Of a DNA stretch of 64,000 nt, positions 8,587 through 16,923 are shown piece after piece (position 1 is the stretch's first letter; each line of letters starts with the position of its first letter). The notes beneath the pieces were generated by a model that saw only the letters and a program-made list of their open reading frames with translations, searched no databases and was not told the DNA's origin. Source of the stretch: Paenibacillus macerans (GTDB lineage Bacteria > Bacillota > Bacilli > Paenibacillales > Paenibacillaceae); assembly GCF_023715465.1 (NCBI RefSeq), contig NZ_JAMBOE010000001.1, positions 620,001 to 684,000 on the forward strand, read 5' to 3'. The position numbers and the translations under genes are program-made.

Positions 8587-9312
8587 TTATTTTCGCACCA
8601 AAGTGATTTCCACATTGTCCTGGGGTTTTAACCTCATGTCGAGGCCGGTGGCCAGCAATTTCTTTTGATTTACCTTCAGCACCCATGCTTCCGTTTCATC
8701 CGGACGGTATCCGTTAACGGAGACGATATATTGCCCGGTTTTATTCAGCTCCACGAGCCCGCTCCGCTTGAGCAAGTCCCTTACGGTCGTGTTTTCATTG
8801 TATTGATGGACAAAATAGCGTTTGAGCTGCGGATTTTGACTTCCCCCGTTCACGGTCAGCAGCAGCGAAGCTCCATTGGAACTGACCGCAGCGCTGCCTA
8901 CGGTTTTAACGTAAACCAGGATGTTGTCCCCCGCCTTGAGCAGTTTGGCCCAATCGCCGGACGGCAGCTCCTTGTCATTCAAGCGGACTCCCCACTCCAG
9001 CGTCGAATCAAGCGACACTGCGCCCACGGATTGAATTTTGCTCCTATCCCCCGCCAGCTCTATGATTCCGCTGCTTTCAAGCGCCTGAAGAACGGTGATC
9101 CCTTCCGTATAATCAAAATGCAATTTTCGCTTCACATCGGGGATAAACGTGCCCCCGTCAATTGTTAAGGTGATGTCATGGGCATCCCCATCCTCGCTTT
9201 GCAGCTCTTCCGAAGGATCCGGTTTGTCGATCGTGCCGCCATCGGCGCAGGCTGCCGTGAAGAACGCCATCATGATCACTAGTCCAGCCAGCCATTTCAA
9301 CCTATTGCGCAT
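8587..9312 (-). CDS. putative lipoprotein with two DUF4430-like domains
   Basis: 241 residues. The N-terminus has a basic start, a hydrophobic stretch and FFTAACADGG, a plausible signal-peptidase II lipobox with Cys22. Two related domains follow (about 45-135 and 147-240). Each begins with a beta strand (ITLTIDGGTFIP; LLLTVNGGSQNP) and has a TVLQAL / TVRDLL element, like the DUF4430 fold found in transcobalamin-type and surface proteins. It should sit on the outer face of the membrane. Ligand unknown; cobalamin or heme-like binding would be a guess. It is a single-gene unit with its own terminator. Family assignment moderately sure. Confidence 0.6.
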   Translation of the reverse strand: MRNRLKWLAGLVIMMAFFTAACADGGTIDKPDPSEELQSEDGDAHDITLTIDGGTFIPDVKRKLHFDYTEGITVLQALESSGIIELAGDRSKIQSVGAVSLDSTLEWGVRLNDKELPSGDWAKLLKAGDNILVYVKTVGSAAVSSNGASLLLTVNGGSQNPQLKRYFVHQYNENTTVRDLLKRSGLVELNKTGQYIVSVNGYRPDETEAWVLKVNQKKLLATGLDMRLKPQDNVEITLVRK

Positions 9313-9425
9313 CGCCGCCCCGCCTTTCCTCTAATCATTTTTCCTTATTCGATCCAGGAATATTCCGTAACTTAAGCATACCGGACCAACAGAAAGTTCT
9401 CAAATTTCGAGGCAGGCGTAAAGAA

Positions 9426-9447
9426 CCCTTCCCTAAGAAGGGAAGGG
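9426..9447 (-). terminator. probable weak terminator after the small flavoprotein gene
   Basis: Perfect eight-bp stem CCCTTCCC / GGGAAGGG with a six-base loop about 40 bp past the stop codon, followed on the minus strand by TTCTTT only. Confidence 0.5.
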
Positions 9448-9488
9448 CCGAGGCCTGAATACATCAAGTTATATTGTATGAGTTTGTT

Positions 9489-10055
9489 TTATTTCAACAC
9501 ATCATGATCCACGTAACGTTCGCCGTTGATTTCGCTGATCAGCTCAATCGCGACTTTTGCCCCGTCGCCGGCCGTAATGATCGTATGAACGCTGACGCCC
9601 GCCACCGTGCCGGCCGCCCAGATCCGCGGAACGCTGGTCCGGCCTTGCCCGTCCGTAGCGACGACGGTTTTGATTCTCGGCTCGCGGCCTTCTTTTAACT
9701 CCAGCCCGGTAGCGTTTGCAAGATCGGTCAACGCGCCGGTAGCCAATATGATATGGGACGCTTCGTAGCCGCGGCCGGATTCCGTTTTCACGGTTACTGT
9801 CGAACCGCCGTTGGCATCGATATGCGTCACTTTTTCTTCAATGAACTTGGCGCCGAATTTTTCGGCCTGCTCCCGTCCGATTTTGAGCAAATCCGGTCCG
9901 GAAATGTCCTTTGCCCCGTAATGGTTCTCTATCCAGGCCCGCTTCGTCATGCTCGTGTTGCTGTCCAGAACAAGCGTTTCTTTGCCCGCCTTGGCCAAAA
10001 ATAACGCCGCGCTGGCTCCAGCCGGCCCTGCCCCAATTACAATTACCTCAGCCAC
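9489..10055 (-). CDS. small thioredoxin-reductase-like FAD-binding oxidoreductase
   Basis: 188 residues with an N-terminal FAD-binding Rossmann motif (VIVIGAGPAGASAALFLAKAG), a middle THIDANGG segment, ILATGA and a C-terminal IWAAGTVAGVSVHTIITAGDGAKVA, the FAD-contact end of thioredoxin-reductase-like proteins. The NADPH domain and the redox CXXC of real thioredoxin reductases are absent, so it is not a TrxB. Such short forms occur in Bacillales; substrate unknown. It follows the YodB-like HxlR gene on the same strand by about 60 bp and may be its target, perhaps handling quinone or disulfide stress. That link is inference. Confidence 0.65.
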   Translation of the reverse strand: MAEVIVIGAGPAGASAALFLAKAGKETLVLDSNTSMTKRAWIENHYGAKDISGPDLLKIGREQAEKFGAKFIEEKVTHIDANGGSTVTVKTESGRGYEASHIILATGALTDLANATGLELKEGREPRIKTVVATDGQGRTSVPRIWAAGTVAGVSVHTIITAGDGAKVAIELISEINGERYVDHDVLK

Positions 10056-10080
10056 AAGTACACCTACTTTCTAAAATTTT

Positions 10081-10111
10081 CATGCCGCCTTCGCGACCCG
10101 AAAGCGGCATG
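10081..10111 (-). other. hairpin between the HxlR gene and the flavoprotein gene
   Basis: CATGCCGC / GCGGCATG arms with partly paired TTCG/CGAA inside. On the minus strand AAAATTTT follows, not a clean U-run, so read-through attenuation is possible but unproven. Confidence 0.4.
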
Positions 10112-10114
10112 TGC

Positions 10115-10432
10115 TTACTTGATCCACTGATGCGCCCAGGTCTGCACTTGCTCCATCACCGGACGAAGCGCCCGCCCTTTTTCGGTTAACTCATATTCGA
10201 TGCGAACCGGCGTTTCCGGATAAACATGACGGACCAAAATCCCCTCACATTCCAAATCCTTCATCCTCTCCGATAGCATCTTGTCGCTCATGGAAGGAAT
10301 CAGATTGGAAATATCCTTGAAGCGTTTCGGCCCGCTCATCAGGGTTTGAATAATCAAACCGTTCCAGCGTTTCCCCAAAAACGAAAAAGCCGATTCAAAT
10401 CGCGGACACATTCCATTCGAATGCTCATCCAT
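10115..10432 (-). CDS. HxlR-family regulator, YodB-like redox sensor
   Basis: 105-residue winged-helix repressor. The N-terminus reads MDEHSNGMCPRFESAFSFLG and then KRWNGLIIQTLMSGPKRFKD, closely matching the B. subtilis YodB/CatR group, in which an N-terminal cysteine (here Cys9, in MCPRFESAF) senses quinones and diamide. The HxlR signature PETPVRIEYELTEKGRAL is present. The start chosen has GAGGTG seven bases upstream; the longer frame beginning MQACYNN lacks a comparable site. A perfect 7-bp inverted repeat upstream may be its own operator. The next gene downstream is a small flavoprotein. Family is sure, inducer inferred. Confidence 0.82.
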   Translation of the reverse strand: MDEHSNGMCPRFESAFSFLGKRWNGLIIQTLMSGPKRFKDISNLIPSMSDKMLSERMKDLECEGILVRHVYPETPVRIEYELTEKGRALRPVMEQVQTWAHQWIK

Positions 10433-10471
10433 AACATTCACCTCATTATTATAGCAAGCCTGCATGCATAA

Positions 10472-10490
10472 AACTTACCTTAAGTAAGTT
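10472..10490. promoter_or_regulatory. candidate operator of the HxlR regulator
   Basis: AACTTAC-CTTAA-GTAAGTT is a perfect inverted repeat with seven-bp arms, 40 bp upstream of the HxlR gene start. Autoregulation at such a site is usual for this family; the assignment is inferred. Confidence 0.5.
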
Positions 10491-10558
10491 AGTATATTTC
10501 ATAATAGCATATTTACACACGAAAAGTAAGGGGGCTTCTTATTCATCACCCCATATCC

Positions 10559-10588
10559 GCAAAAACGGCCGCCTTGGCGGCAGCCGCT
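10559..10588 (-). terminator. terminator of the sugar epimerase/dehydrogenase operon
   Basis: GC-rich stem GCCGCC / GGCGGC with flanking pairs, followed on the minus strand by GTTTTTG. It lies about 30 bp past the stop at 10616. Confidence 0.75.
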
Positions 10589-10615
10589 AATATAGTATAT
10601 TACGTTTACGGTCAG

Positions 10616-11584
10616 TTATACCCACCACATTTCCGCGGCGGAATCCTCCATAAGCACTTGCTGCAGATTGCGTACGGCCTTGGTAAATCCTTCATCGATC
10701 GACATCAGCCCGTCTTCGTGCTCGATGCTGACCGCGTAATCGTAGCCGTGCAGCCGCAGCGCGCTGATGATGTCGGCCCATGTCTTCAGATCGTGCCCGT
10801 AACCGACGGTGCGGAACTGCCAAGCCCGCTCCTGCATGTTCGTGTAAGGCTGCATATCCGTAATGCCGTAACGGTTCACGTTAACCGGATCGATCGTCGT
10901 ATCCTTGGCGTGGAAATGGTGGATGGCGCCGGCCTTGCCAAGGATCGAAATCGCTTGAACGGGATCGATTCCCTGCCACCACATATGGCTCGGGTCGAGG
11001 TTGGCCCCGATCACTTCACCGGCCGCTTCGCGCAGGCGCAGCAGCGTCGCCGGCGTGTGTACGGAAAATCCGCCGTGCAGCTCGAGCCCGATCTTCACAT
11101 GGTGATCGGCGGCAAATTTGCCCCATTCCGTCCAATACGGAATGACTTTATTTTTCCACTGCCAATCCAAAACCTCCTGGAAGTCGTTAGGCCACGGCGC
11201 CACCGGCCAGTTCGGGTATTTCGCATCCTCATGATCGCCCGGGCAGCCGGAAAACGTGTTGACGACCGGCACTTCCAGCAGTTCGGCCAATTGGACGGTT
11301 TTGACGAAAGCGTCGTGGAACTCTTTGGCGACCGCTGTTTGCGGATGCAGCGGATTGCCGTGGCAGCTCAGCGCGCTGATGATGAGACCGCGGGATTCCA
11401 CCGCCTTTTTGAACTCGTCTCGCGCCGTTTTGTTTTCCAGCAGCACGTCAGGATTGCAGTGGGCGTTCCCCGGATGTCCGCCGGTGCCGATTTCCACGGC
11501 CTTTAGTCCTTGAGCAGCCGCTTTATCGAGCGCTTGTTCCAAGGGAAGACCTCCGAACAGCACCAGAAATACTCCTAATTTCAT
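10616..11584 (-). CDS. sugar phosphate isomerase/epimerase (AP endonuclease 2 fold)
   Basis: 322-residue TIM-barrel protein of the xylose-isomerase-like / IolE-IolI superfamily. Metal-site motifs are visible: VKIGLELHGGF (Glu and His), ANLDPSHMWWQG (Asp, His), IHHFHAKDT (His) and VSIEHEDG (Glu near the C-terminus). It is the last gene of three on this strand, after a second epimerase-fold gene and a Gfo/Idh/MocA dehydrogenase. Such trios oxidise and isomerise sugars, inositols or 3-keto-glycosides. The exact substrate cannot be read from sequence. Good RBS (AAGGAGGAG) before ATG. Confidence 0.8.
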   Translation of the reverse strand: MKLGVFLVLFGGLPLEQALDKAAAQGLKAVEIGTGGHPGNAHCNPDVLLENKTARDEFKKAVESRGLIISALSCHGNPLHPQTAVAKEFHDAFVKTVQLAELLEVPVVNTFSGCPGDHEDAKYPNWPVAPWPNDFQEVLDWQWKNKVIPYWTEWGKFAADHHVKIGLELHGGFSVHTPATLLRLREAAGEVIGANLDPSHMWWQGIDPVQAISILGKAGAIHHFHAKDTTIDPVNVNRYGITDMQPYTNMQERAWQFRTVGYGHDLKTWADIISALRLHGYDYAVSIEHEDGLMSIDEGFTKAVRNLQQVLMEDSAAEMWWV

Positions 11585-11605
11585 GTCAGCTCCTCCTTGC
11601 TTCGC

Positions 11606-12688
11606 TTAATCAAAATATACCGTTTGGCCGGTTTTGGCTGATTTATAGATGGCTTCCAAAATTTCCGTGACCACAAGCGCCTGCTCCGGCTTCACGAGCG
11701 GCTCTTTATCTTCCAAAATCGCCTGAACCCAGGCACTGGCTTCACGGGTGGATTCGTTTTCCTGTTTGCCTTGGTAGAAGGCGACCCCGCCGGTTCCGAG
11801 ATCGACGTTGGTTTCGTACAAGCGGCTCAATTTTTCACCGTTCAGGCGCAGGCCGTTTGTCATATCGGCGCCGCCTTCGGTGCCGCACAGCAGCGTTTTC
11901 GCTTCTCCGACCTCGACGACATTAAGCGCCCAGCTGGATTCCAGAATGATCGTCGCCCCGTTTTTCATCGTAATGAAACCAAACGCGGAATCCTCGACTT
12001 TAAATTGCTCGGGATCCCAAGGGCCAAACGCGTTCGCCGCATTTTCGCGGTTTCCGAGTTTATGGAACACGGAACCGGTTACGCTTTTCGGCTCGTAATT
12101 GTCCATCAGCCATAAAGTCAAGTCTAGCGCATGGGTGCCGATGTCGATCAATGGTCCCCCGCCTTGCTTTTCCTCGTCCAGGAACACGCCCCACGTCGGA
12201 ACGGCGCGGCGGCGCAGCGCCAGAGCTTTCCCGAGATAGATATCGCCCAGCTCGCCGTTTTCGCACAGTTCCTTCAAATACAGGCTGTCGCTGCGGAAAC
12301 GGTTTTGGTACGCAATCGACAGCTTTTTCCCCGTGCGTTTGGCCGCGTCCAGCATCTGGCGGGCTTGCTCCGCCGTTTTGGCCATCGGTTTTTCGCACAT
12401 CACGTGACGGCCCGACTCCAGCGAAGCGACGGTGATTTCCGCGTGCGAATCGTTTGGCGTGCAGACGTGCACCACTTCGGCATCGCTTTCCGCCAGCAAT
12501 TTCCGGAAATCCGTATATACTTGGGCTCCCTCTGCGCCGTATTCGGCAGCCGCTTTTTGCGCACGCTCCTCCACGATATCGCAGAAAGCGACCAGTTCCA
12601 CTTCAGGCTGCTGTTTCAGACTCGGCAAATGTTTTCCGTTCGCGATACCGCCGCATCCGATGATGGCTACTTTTAATGTTTTAGACAT
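11606..12688 (-). CDS. Gfo/Idh/MocA-family NAD(P)-dependent oxidoreductase
   Basis: 360 residues. The N-terminal Rossmann domain begins LKVAIIGCGGIANGKHLPSL; the signature CEKPMAKT (about residue 95) carries the lysine that contacts cofactor and substrate; GGGPLIDIGTHALDLTLWLM supplies the usual catalytic Asp/His region. The start MSKTLK at 12688 has GGGAGG eight bases upstream; the frame is open eight codons further but without support. Its start codon lies inside the last codons of the upstream epimerase gene (8-bp overlap), so translation is probably coupled. Substrate unknown; sugars or inositols are typical. Confidence 0.85.
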   Translation of the reverse strand: MSKTLKVAIIGCGGIANGKHLPSLKQQPEVELVAFCDIVEERAQKAAAEYGAEGAQVYTDFRKLLAESDAEVVHVCTPNDSHAEITVASLESGRHVMCEKPMAKTAEQARQMLDAAKRTGKKLSIAYQNRFRSDSLYLKELCENGELGDIYLGKALALRRRAVPTWGVFLDEEKQGGGPLIDIGTHALDLTLWLMDNYEPKSVTGSVFHKLGNRENAANAFGPWDPEQFKVEDSAFGFITMKNGATIILESSWALNVVEVGEAKTLLCGTEGGADMTNGLRLNGEKLSRLYETNVDLGTGGVAFYQGKQENESTREASAWVQAILEDKEPLVKPEQALVVTEILEAIYKSAKTGQTVYFD

Positions 12689-13451
12689 GAAGTTTTCCTC
12701 CCTTTTCGGCATAAGCGCGTACCCAATCCATACTTACGGCAATGCTCTCCAGCGAATCGCCCGCGCAGTGATCCTGCTCTACGATCAGCCAATCGACACC
12801 TGCATCGATCGCGGCATCACCAATCGCGGCAACGGCGACTTCCCCCCGGCCCAGCTCAACTGTTTCCGGCGAACCGTCCGGTTTCTTGGCAACGTCCTTC
12901 CAATGCACAAGCGGAAGACGATCGCGATATGTAGCGATGTATGCCAGCGGATCCGCCCCGGCAAAAGCCACCCAGCAGGAATCCAGCTCCATCTGCAGCA
13001 GGGAGGCCGGCACCTGTTCGTAAATCGCATCCAGCACCGGTTTGCCGTTCAGCGACTGGGTCAGCTCAAAATCATGATTATGATAGCAGAGAATCATTTC
13101 TTCCTGTTTGCAGCGTTCCCCGAATTTTTTCAAGTCTTCAATGACCTCGGGCCAACGGTTGCGGTCTTCCTCCGACAGATACGGCACGACGATATAACGG
13201 TTGCCGATCGCCTTGTTGAAAGCGATCTCCTCATCGAGCGCTGCCTTTAGACGGTCGTAAGCCGTATGGGCACCCACCGCAACCAGCCCGGTTTCCTGCA
13301 GGATTTGCTGTACTTGTTCCACAGTTCTCCCGTAAAATCCGGCAAACTCCACGCCTTTATACCCAAGCTCGGCCACTTTGCGCAATGTACCTTCAAAATC
13401 GCGTTCCAAATGATCTCTTACCGTATAAAGCTGCAGTCCAACCTTTGCCAT
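12681..13451 (-). CDS. sugar phosphate isomerase/epimerase (first gene of operon)
   Basis: 256-residue TIM barrel of the xylose-isomerase-like superfamily, distinct from the 322-residue paralogue two genes downstream. Metal-site elements: MILCYHNHDFEL, LQMELDSCWVAFAG, LPLVHWKDV and DWLIVEQD. The N-terminus MAKVGLQLYTVRDHLERD is typical of the YcjR/IolE-like group. It overlaps the dehydrogenase gene by 8 bp. A decayed second dehydrogenase gene lies just upstream and an AraC-type regulator is divergent, so the operon is probably sugar-inducible. Substrate not identifiable. Confidence 0.82.
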   Translation of the reverse strand: MAKVGLQLYTVRDHLERDFEGTLRKVAELGYKGVEFAGFYGRTVEQVQQILQETGLVAVGAHTAYDRLKAALDEEIAFNKAIGNRYIVVPYLSEEDRNRWPEVIEDLKKFGERCKQEEMILCYHNHDFELTQSLNGKPVLDAIYEQVPASLLQMELDSCWVAFAGADPLAYIATYRDRLPLVHWKDVAKKPDGSPETVELGRGEVAVAAIGDAAIDAGVDWLIVEQDHCAGDSLESIAVSMDWVRAYAEKGGKLHV

Positions 13452-13499
13452 AAATGATCACCTCTCCATTAAAATGAAAGACTCTACTTTCCAGCAATT

Positions 13500-13668
13500 C
13501 TCCACAATGTAGACGTTTTCAATTGCGAATTGCTCTGCCCGCTCGCGCGCCTTCTCCGGGAGAACATCGGCTACCGCCGTAATCCTGGCGACTTCGCTTT
13601 TGCCCGAGGTACGTCAAGTATACCGGGCTGATGTTGCCGCAGCCGATCATGCCAATCTTCATAGTCAT
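13500..13668 (-). pseudogene. truncated, frameshifted Gfo/Idh/MocA oxidoreductase remnant
   Basis: Read on the minus strand from 13668, the DNA encodes MTMKIGMIGCGNISPVYLTY, the start of a Gfo/Idh/MocA dehydrogenase, behind a good AGGAG site. About 20 codons in, one frame is lost; the next frame continues as SEVARITAVADVLPEKARER and EQFAIENVY, the expected next part of the same Rossmann domain. After that no family sequence is seen and the epimerase gene begins. So it is a leftover of some 55-60 codons with both a frameshift and a large 3' deletion. It was probably the original first gene of this operon. Confidence 0.75.
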
Positions 13669-13808
13669 TTCTGGTCACTCCTGATGTGTGTATCTGTGCT
13701 GTTTCCATGTACAATGGTATTTCAAATTGCGCTGATATAAAATGAATAATATGATTAAAACATGAACAATCTGGTCATTATTTTTGGTGATCCCAACGGA
13801 GGTCGGTT

Positions 13809-14633
13809 ATGAAACCTAATTCGAACCTGCAGATTTTATTAGCCGGCTATTCGGTCCACCACAAGCCGTTTCATACGGTGCAGCCGGACGGGCATGAAAA
13901 CTATTTGATCCGGCTGCAAACCTCGGGTAAATGCCGGTCCCGCATAGACGGCCGGCTGGAGCTGCTCGAGCCCGGGGATCTGCTGCTGTTTGCGCCGGGC
14001 GAACCCTATGAGCTGAAGATTGAAGCCGAAATAAGCGGACTTGGCGAATCGCTGGTGTCCAGCGGCGATTATCATATATTTTTGGCCGGTGAATGGATCG
14101 AAGCGTGGTGGAAAAAGCGGTCAAGGCCCCACCGGGTGAAGGTACCTCTTTCCGAGGGCATCGTCGGAGCTTTCCGGCAAATTATGCTGGAGCAGCGCCG
14201 CATCGCCAACCCGGCTCCGGAAATCGCGGAATATTATTTGAAAATATTATGCATGGACATCGACCGGAATCTGCTGGATCAGCCATTGCCTGCCTATCCG
14301 ACTTATCTTGCCCATCGGATCAAAAATTATATTGAAGAGAACGCCTCCTCCTCTTTCAAATTGGAGGATGCGGCCGCCTATGCCGGGATCAGCGTTTCCC
14401 GGGCAGTGCATCTGTTTAAGGAAACGTTCGGGACAAGCATCATTCAATATACGCTGGAGGTCAGGCTGAACATGGCGCGCGAACGGATTATTTTCAGTCC
14501 GCTTTCTCTTGAACATGTCGCGGAAAGCTCCGGTTTCCCCAGCTATAATTATTTTCATAAAGTGTTCCGCAAAAAATTCGGCATGTCGCCGCGGCAGTTC
14601 CGGCAACAAGCGCGCGGCCAGCAGCCGGTATAA
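13809..14633 (+). CDS. AraC-family transcriptional regulator
   Basis: 274 residues. The N-terminal cupin-like sensing half contains LELLEPGDLLLFAPGEPYELKI. The C-terminal double helix-turn-helix (about 170-268) has FKLEDAAAYAGISVSRAVHLFKETFG and the classic closing block LEHVAESSGFPSYNYFHKVFRKKFGMSPRQFR. Divergent from the sugar epimerase/dehydrogenase operon, with about 140 bp between it and the decayed first gene, so it most likely controls that operon in response to its sugar. It ends at a terminator at 14637. Confidence 0.88.
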   Translation: MKPNSNLQILLAGYSVHHKPFHTVQPDGHENYLIRLQTSGKCRSRIDGRLELLEPGDLLLFAPGEPYELKIEAEISGLGESLVSSGDYHIFLAGEWIEAWWKKRSRPHRVKVPLSEGIVGAFRQIMLEQRRIANPAPEIAEYYLKILCMDIDRNLLDQPLPAYPTYLAHRIKNYIEENASSSFKLEDAAAYAGISVSRAVHLFKETFGTSIIQYTLEVRLNMARERIIFSPLSLEHVAESSGFPSYNYFHKVFRKKFGMSPRQFRQQARGQQPV

Positions 14634-14636
14634 GAA

Positions 14637-14674
14637 AAACGCCGCAAGGGGCTTAGCTTCTCCCCTGCGGCGTT
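14637..14674. terminator. bidirectional terminator between araC-type gene and terC
   Basis: AACGCCGC-AGGGG / CCCCT-GCGGCGTT stem with A-run before and T-run after, placed between convergent genes. Confidence 0.85.
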
Positions 14675-14696
14675 TCATCGTCTGAGGACCTTACCT

Positions 14697-15380
14697 TCAG
14701 GCCTGCGTTGTTTCGCGCAAACGCGCTTTTCTTTTTTTCATTTGCGTACCGATGCCGATCACGGCGACGATCACAAGCACCTCAAACCCGTATTTGATCC
14801 AGTTGCTCGTGAACAAATCGTCAATAAGCGGCTCCTGCACGATCATTTTCGCCGAGGTCCAGGCAAGGACGGCGGCGCCGATCGTAATGACGATCGGGAA
14901 GCGCTCCGTCAGCTTCAGAATCAGCGTGCTGCCCCAGACCATTATTGGAACGGACACGGCCAGCCCGATAATGACGAGCAGGAAATCTCCATGCGCCGCA
15001 CCGGCCACCGCCAGCACGTTGTCCAGCCCCATCATCGCGTCGGCGATGATAATTGTCCGGATCGCCGCCCATATCTGGTTGCCCGCATTGATCTCGTGGC
15101 TTTTTTCATCCACGATCAATTTGTAGGCAATCCAAACGAGCGCCAGCCCCCCGACGAGCCGCAGCCCGGGAATATTCAGCAGCTGCACGACAAGCAACGT
15201 CATGACGACGCGGATCAGGATCGCCCCGACGGTCCCCCAAATAATCACTTTTTTCTGATCTTTATGCGGCACATTGCGTGCGGCAAGTCCGATCACGATC
15301 GCATTGTCCCCGGCAAGGACGAGATCGATCAATACGATGGAAAGCAGTGCGGTCCAGAATTCTACGGAAAATAACTCCAT
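14697..15380 (-). CDS. TerC-family integral membrane protein, likely Mn2+ exporter
   Basis: 227 residues with about seven membrane spans. TerC signatures with acidic residues inside membrane segments: SIVLIDLVLAGDNAIVIG near residue 20 and ADAMMGLDNVLAVAG near 115. Bacillus relatives (YkoY, YceF) act in manganese export or metalation of secreted proteins. The leader carries a yybP-ykoY Mn2+ riboswitch, which strongly supports a manganese role. The start MELFSVEF at 15380 has AGGGGAGAG upstream; a short in-frame extension to 15398 is less likely. Confidence 0.87.
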   Translation of the reverse strand: MELFSVEFWTALLSIVLIDLVLAGDNAIVIGLAARNVPHKDQKKVIIWGTVGAILIRVVMTLLVVQLLNIPGLRLVGGLALVWIAYKLIVDEKSHEINAGNQIWAAIRTIIIADAMMGLDNVLAVAGAAHGDFLLVIIGLAVSVPIMVWGSTLILKLTERFPIVITIGAAVLAWTSAKMIVQEPLIDDLFTSNWIKYGFEVLVIVAVIGIGTQMKKRKARLRETTQA

Positions 15381-15507
15381 ATTTCTCTCCCCTTTCATAG
15401 TTTTCCATGCATTGACCCCATTTTTTTGGGATGGCAGCTCCTAGCGCCGGAATCACCATCAGCTTTATTCAGGCGGATCTACGGGAAGAAACGCCTTCCT
15501 TCCAGCC

Positions 15508-15545
15508 AAAAAAAATGCGCCGTGTCCGTATTGGGCACGACGCAT
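15508..15545 (-). terminator. second terminator-like hairpin in the terC leader
   Basis: Arms of 12 bp (15515-15526 and 15534-15545, ATGCGCCGTGTCC against GGGCACGACGCAT with one weak pair), then a T-run on the minus strand. It comes right after the riboswitch terminator and 130 bp before terC, so transcripts must pass two terminators. Confidence 0.75.
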
Positions 15546-15554
15546 AAACGCATC

Positions 15555-15596
15555 AAAAAAAGACCTTTACCCAATACTCGCTACGGGCAAAGGTCT
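15555..15596 (-). terminator. intrinsic terminator of the yybP-ykoY riboswitch
   Basis: AGACCTTTGCCC pairs with GGGTAAAGGTCT (15596-15585 and 15572-15561 on the minus strand), followed by seven T. The 5' arm is part of the aptamer closing region (GCGAGACCTTTGCC), so metal binding can compete with terminator formation. Confidence 0.85.
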
Positions 15597-15690
15597 CGCT
15601 AACAACTAAGTTACGTTGCCAATAAAGCCGGGGTATGTATAACTCCCGTAATGACGACTTTATTGAATAAGCTACTCCCCTTTGGGAACC
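15586..15690 (-). promoter_or_regulatory. yybP-ykoY manganese riboswitch aptamer
   Basis: On the minus strand the class hallmarks appear in order: CAAAGGGGAGTAGC (15684-15671), AAGTCGTCATTACGGG, CCCCGGCTTTATTGGCAAC and GTTAGCGAGACCTTTGCC. The class binds Mn2+ and turns on exporters such as TerC-family proteins. A TATAAT-like -10 lies just upstream at 15716-15711. An overlapping terminator is the expression platform. Confidence 0.88.
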
Positions 15691-15806
15691 ATGCATGTTT
15701 TCTTGGGGCTATTATATCACGTCCCGCGAAAGAGCACCAGCCTTTTCGGAGAATCGTTTTGGCTTTTCCTGAAAACACGCTATAATGATATCGAAACGGA
15801 GGGATC

Positions 15807-16790
15807 ATGATGAGTTCAGCGTCAAATACAAAGGTAGAACTGGCCACTTTTGCCGGAGGCTGCTTCTGGTGTATGGTTTCGCCGTTTGAGGAACTGCCCG
15901 GCATACACGGCATTATATCGGGATACACTGGGGGACACACGGTAAACCCTACTTACGAGGAGGTTTGCGCCGGTGGAACCGGTCATTACGAGGCCGTGCA
16001 AATCCAATTTGACCCGGCGGTGTTTCCGTACCGCAAGCTGCTTGAACTTTATTGGCAGCAAATCGACCCGACCGATGAAGGCGGGCAATTCCATGACCGG
16101 GGCGAATCGTACCGGACAGCTATCTTTTATCACAATGAAGAACAGCGGCGGGAAGCGGAGGAATCCAAGCTGGCGCTGGAAAAAAGCGGCCGCTTCGACA
16201 AACCGGTCGTCACGCCGATACTTCCGGCGGCTGCTTTTTATCCTGCCGAGGAATATCATCAACAGTACCATAAGAAAAATCCGCTGCACTACAAGCTATA
16301 CCGCAAAGGCTCGGGCCGTGAGGATTTCCTGGAACAGCATTGGTCCGGTCCCGCCGACCGGGAGGAGCTGAAGCACAGGCTCACGCCGATCCAATATGAA
16401 GTTACGCAAAAGAACGCCACCGAACGCCCCTTCACCGGTGAGTATTGGGATCACGACGAGGAAGGCATTTACGTGGATATCGTTTCGGGAGAGCCGCTTT
16501 TTTGTTCCCTTGACAAATTTGACGCCGGCTGTGGCTGGCCAAGCTTTACCCGCCCGATCCGCAGCTACCACATCAAGGAGCGGACGGACTCCAGCCACTT
16601 CATGATCCGCACCGAGGTGCGCAGCCGGCAAGGCGACTCGCATCTGGGCCACGTGTTCGATGATGGACCGGAACCAACCGGCCTGCGTTACTGCATCAAC
16701 TCCGCGGCGTTGCGGTTCGTTCCGAAGGCCGACATGGAGAAGGAAGGCTACGGCGAGTATCTTGTGTTATTCGATGAGCCTCAGGAATAG
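15807..16790 (+). CDS. msrAB: fused peptide methionine sulfoxide reductase MsrA/MsrB
   Basis: 327-residue fusion that repairs both S- and R-methionine sulfoxide. The MsrA half (about 8-165) has the active-site motif GGCFWCM (catalytic Cys19, next Cys22) and [26 protein letters not shown]. The MsrB half (about 185-315) has [19 protein letters not shown] and catalytic Cys296 in RYCINSAAL. The two CXXC zinc pairs of one MsrB subgroup are absent, so this is the zinc-free type. Single-gene unit with a strong terminator. The start is ATG ATG; either is possible. Confidence 0.95.
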   Translation: MMSSASNTKVELATFAGGCFWCMVSPFEELPGIHGIISGYTGGHTVNPTYEEVCAGGTGHYEAVQIQFDPAVFPYRKLLELYWQQIDPTDEGGQFHDRGESYRTAIFYHNEEQRREAEESKLALEKSGRFDKPVVTPILPAAAFYPAEEYHQQYHKKNPLHYKLYRKGSGREDFLEQHWSGPADREELKHRLTPIQYEVTQKNATERPFTGEYWDHDEEGIYVDIVSGEPLFCSLDKFDAGCGWPSFTRPIRSYHIKERTDSSHFMIRTEVRSRQGDSHLGHVFDDGPEPTGLRYCINSAALRFVPKADMEKEGYGEYLVLFDEPQE

Positions 16791-16843
16791 AACATTGTCG
16801 GTACGATATAGCGTACAGAAATAAAGCTGCACTTTTGCAGTTG

Positions 16844-16898
16844 AAAAGGTTGCTTCCACGACCATGGCACCGCAAAATGGTCAGGGCAACCTTTTTTT
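16844..16898 (+). terminator. terminator after msrAB
   Basis: Outer stem AAAGGTTGC / GCAACCTTT with a nested GACCAT/ATGGTC hairpin and seven T at the end. The small hairpin CTGCA/TGCAG at 16826-16839 precedes it. Confidence 0.8.
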
Positions 16899-16923
16899 GA
16901 TTATGGTCATCGACGATCCCGCC

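Noticed and set aside
9489..10055. Thioredoxin reductase TrxB
   Set aside because: Only 188 residues, with no NADPH domain and no CXXC.
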